A stretch of DNA of 13,432 nucleotides, taken from the NCBI GenBank assembly GCA_964633825.1, contig CAZWHE010000114.1:1-13432 (forward strand), read 5' to 3'. The stretch comes from CAZWHE01 sp964633825 (GTDB taxonomy: Bacteria > Planctomycetota > B15-G4 > CAYZWU01). The notes under the pieces are model-generated. The model was given only the letters and a program-made list of their open reading frames with translations, was not told the DNA's origin and did not search any database. How positions within the stretch are numbered: the first letter of the stretch is position 1; every line of letters begins with the position of its first letter. Shown here in pieces: positions 11,421 through 13,432 of this stretch. Both the position numbers and the translations under genes were made by a program.

Positions 11421-13432
11421 CTACTCGACCTCCAGAATCAGGAGATTGGTGAGCTGAGGATTGACATATGCCTGCATATAACGCACATCGCCCGGGCTCC
11501 ATGAAACCGGAGCCAGCGCTTCTATAGTCAGTATACCGCTCGCGGGAATGGTTCCAACGTTGAACTTGAGAAAAGGGGGAAGGAGATAGAGATCTCCATA
11601 AGCCGTGGACTGGGGCGGGTCCTGGAGACCGGAGCCGAGGACGAGCTTGACCTGCTTGGACGGCGTTCCGACGACTTTGATATTGAAGTGTCCGTTCGGG
11701 GTGACGTCCCCTGTATGGTAAAAGTGAAGATGGAATTCGTCGGAGCCCATATCGACAGTGCCGTCGGCGATCCGGGGATCGCCTTCCATATCTTCTAAGG
11801 GAATCAGAAGCGCTGAATTGTCGCCCATCTCTTTGCAGGGGGATGTGATGGTCAGGTGGTAATCGTTATCGGATGGGTCGCAGAAGAGCGGGTCGTCGTC
11901 GATATTGCCCGTGCCCGTCCAGCCCCCCATGACATCGGAATAGGTGATCACGGGGCTTCCCGTTGCCACGAAGATCTCCGAGCCGACGGGTGAGTTGTTG
12001 TCCCAGAAGATGGAGTTTGTCACCACCGGCGAAGAGTCCAAACAGTAAAGACCTCCGCCGGAAGTAAATCCCCAGTTGTCCGAGGCTGTGTTGTTGTCCA
12101 TGGAGGGATCGGACCGGTCGCAGAAAAACCCGCCGCCGTAAAATGCCGAGTTGGAGACAACGGTGTTGTTGTAGATCACGGCGTCCGCATTGATCAGGGT
12201 GATCCCGCCGCCGTATAGGGAATCGAAAGAAGAGTTCCATGAGATGTGATTGTCCGAGATCGTACACGAGGAATCTTCACACGCAACGGCGCCGGTCTGA
12301 TTTCCCGAGATCTCGTTGCTGCTGATCACGGAGGCGGAGGCCTCGCCGCACCAGATCCCGCCGCCGATAATGGTCTGGTTGTTCATGATGATCGAGTTGT
12401 CGGTGATTTCCGGGAAAGACCCGCTGCTGGCGATTCCGCCTCCCCGGTCCGCCCTGTTTCCGAATATGATGTTGTGGTCGATGACGGGGGAGGAAAACAT
12501 CTTGCAGTAGATGCCGCCGCCCCGGCCCGAGGCCGTGTTCATTGTGATTTTGTTGTCCCTCAGCGTTGGAGACGCACCGTCGCAGAGGATGCCGCTCCCT
12601 TCGGTGGCAAACCCGTTCGTGATCGTAAACCCCGAGAGAACGGAGCTCCGGCCTTCGCCGCCGCCGAAGGTGACCACGCTTCCCGTCATGTTTCCGTCGA
12701 TGGTGGTGGCATAGAGGCCGCCGCTGCTTTCCAGGGTGACGGCTTTGCCCTGAAAATCGATGTTCTCCGTGTAAACTCCGGGATCCACCACGATGGTGTC
12801 GCCGTTGTAAGCGGCGTCGATGGCGCTCTGGATCGTGCTGTACGGGGAAGGGACGTTCAGTGTCTGTCCTTCGTGAAGCTCGTCGGCTCCCATGTCGACG
12901 GTTCCGTTGTCGATTCTGGGGTCGCCGTCGAAATCTTCGCCGGGGAGGCTCGGGACGGAGTTGTCGCCCGTGTCGGCGCAGGGCGAGCCCGTCGTGATGT
13001 GGAAGTCGCTGTTGGGCGCGTCGGCAAAGAGGGGATCGGCGTCGATCATGCCCGTTCCCCAGTTCAGTGTGCAGCCCGGATCGACATAGACCAGGGACTG
13101 TCCGCCTTCCACATCGGAATAGCTGATATTGAAGACCGAAGGATGGGGGGTGCTGCCGATCCAGATCTCGGGACCTTCGGGCGCGCTGTTGCCCCAGAGA
13201 ATGGTGTTTGCCGTTTCGGTGGCGGCATTGATGACGATATAAAATCCGCCACCCTGCTGTCCCGCCGTGTTTCCCGAGATCGTGTTGTTCGTGAAGACAG
13301 GAGAGATATTGCTCCAGCAGCAGATCCCTCCACCGTAGTTTATGGCCGCGTTCCCCGAAATCATGTTGTTGACCACAAGGGGGTCGGAATTGTTGTAAAT
13401 GTATAAGCCTCCTCCCTTGTATGCCGTGTTGT
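11421..13432 (-). CDS. Secreted double beta-helix (choice-of-anchor-Q type) protein, 5' end outside the window
   Basis: The frame is open to the right edge (669 residues visible), so the ATG at 13376 is internal and not the real start. The visible part begins inside a right-handed parallel beta-helix with rungs such as 'GGGIYC..SSPVI..N.I.GN.A'. This module closes near 12880 with DPRIDNGTVDMGADE. A second full beta-helix module follows, from PSPYSTIQSAIDAAYNGDT (about 12855) to DPRIADGTVDMGSDE (about 11735). Each module has the usual 'SYSDVEGG...DPLFAD...SPCADTGDN' run-up to its closing motif. Residues coded by about 11720-11424 form a C-terminal beta-sandwich (TGDVTPNGHF, LVLGSGLQDPPQSTAYGDLYL, PASGILTI, QAYVNPQLTNLLILEVE). 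Such proteins are usually surface-attached or secreted and may bind or cleave polysaccharide; no catalytic residues can be named. It is the first visible gene of the minus-strand run. Confidence 0.88.
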   Translation of the reverse strand, partial: NTAYKGGGLYIYNNSDPLVVNNMISGNAAINYGGGICCWSNISPVFTNNTISGNTAGQQGGGFYIVINAATETANTILWGNSAPEGPEIWIGSTPHPSVFNISYSDVEGGQSLVYVDPGCTLNWGTGMIDADPLFADAPNSDFHITTGSPCADTGDNSVPSLPGEDFDGDPRIDNGTVDMGADELHEGQTLNVPSPYSTIQSAIDAAYNGDTIVVDPGVYTENIDFQGKAVTLESSGGLYATTIDGNMTGSVVTFGGGEGRSSVLSGFTITNGFATEGSGILCDGASPTLRDNKITMNTASGRGGGIYCKMFSSPVIDHNIIFGNRADRGGGIASSGSFPEITDNSIIMNNQTIIGGGIWCGEASASVISSNEISGNQTGAVACEDSSCTISDNHISWNSSFDSLYGGGITLINADAVIYNNTVVSNSAFYGGGFFCDRSDPSMDNNTASDNWGFTSGGGLYCLDSSPVVTNSIFWDNNSPVGSEIFVATGSPVITYSDVMGGWTGTGNIDDDPLFCDPSDNDYHLTITSPCKEMGDNSALLIPLEDMEGDPRIADGTVDMGSDEFHLHFYHTGDVTPNGHFNIKVVGTPSKQVKLVLGSGLQDPPQSTAYGDLYLLPPFLKFNVGTIPASGILTIEALAPVSWSPGDVRYMQAYVNPQLTNLLILEVE

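Noticed and set aside
12246..13406. 386-codon plus-strand ORF
   Set aside because: It is antisense to the beta-helix gene, which has clear rung repeats and closing motifs; the low-complexity Val/Asp/Gly product is an artefact.
1..13432. CRISPR array, insertion sequence, phage or toxin-antitoxin genes
   Set aside because: No short spaced direct repeats, transposase, integrase or recognisable toxin motifs were found on either strand; the only regular repeats are coding FG-GAP and beta-helix units.

Overview
The window looks like a piece of a Gram-negative bacterial chromosome, probably from a poorly characterised environmental lineage. The evidence is Sec-type signal peptides on most proteins, strong GGAGG-type ribosome binding sites, an outer-membrane CsgG-like protein, and large secreted proteins built from FG-GAP, beta-helix and jelly-roll repeats. 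Such proteins are common in metagenome-assembled genomes of Planctomycetota, deltaproteobacterial lineages and several candidate phyla. The phylum cannot be fixed from this sequence. TGA is used as a true stop at the ends of at least three genes here, so the standard bacterial code applies.

Layout, left to right. (1) A secreted M14 zinc carboxypeptidase on the minus strand runs off the left edge; it has its own perfect TATAAT promoter. (2) A secreted BNR/sialidase-like beta-propeller with a C-terminal Ig-like domain (minus) ends in a terminator hairpin. (3) About 540 bases hold only a doubtful small ORF. They are followed by a lower-GC CsgG/FlgT_C-like gene (plus) and, facing it, tRNA-Arg(TCT) with an encoded CCA and its own terminator (minus). 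(4) A secreted CocE/PepX-type serine hydrolase (plus) converges on (5) a secreted six-repeat FG-GAP protein (minus), with a very strong terminator between them. (6) A cysteine-synthase-family PLP enzyme with an unusual Cys-rich tail (plus). (7) A minus-strand run reading from the right edge down to 9364: a double beta-helix protein (start outside the window), a Rossmann/GATase-like secreted protein interrupted by one in-frame TGA, and a choice-of-anchor-J protein. They are 67 and 13 bases apart with no terminator between, so they probably form an operon.

The common theme is export. Four proteins between 6461 and 13432 end in what looks like variants of one C-terminal beta-sandwich module of about 100 residues, although their N-terminal domains are unrelated. 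In two of them the terminal motif is identical at protein level and differs only at synonymous sites, so the module is under protein-level selection and may be an export, anchoring or assembly domain.

No CRISPR array, transposase, integrase, phage gene or recognised defence system is present. The most testable oddities are the in-frame TGA with a SECIS-like hairpin just downstream, the shared C-terminal module, and the low-GC CsgG region beside the tRNA.
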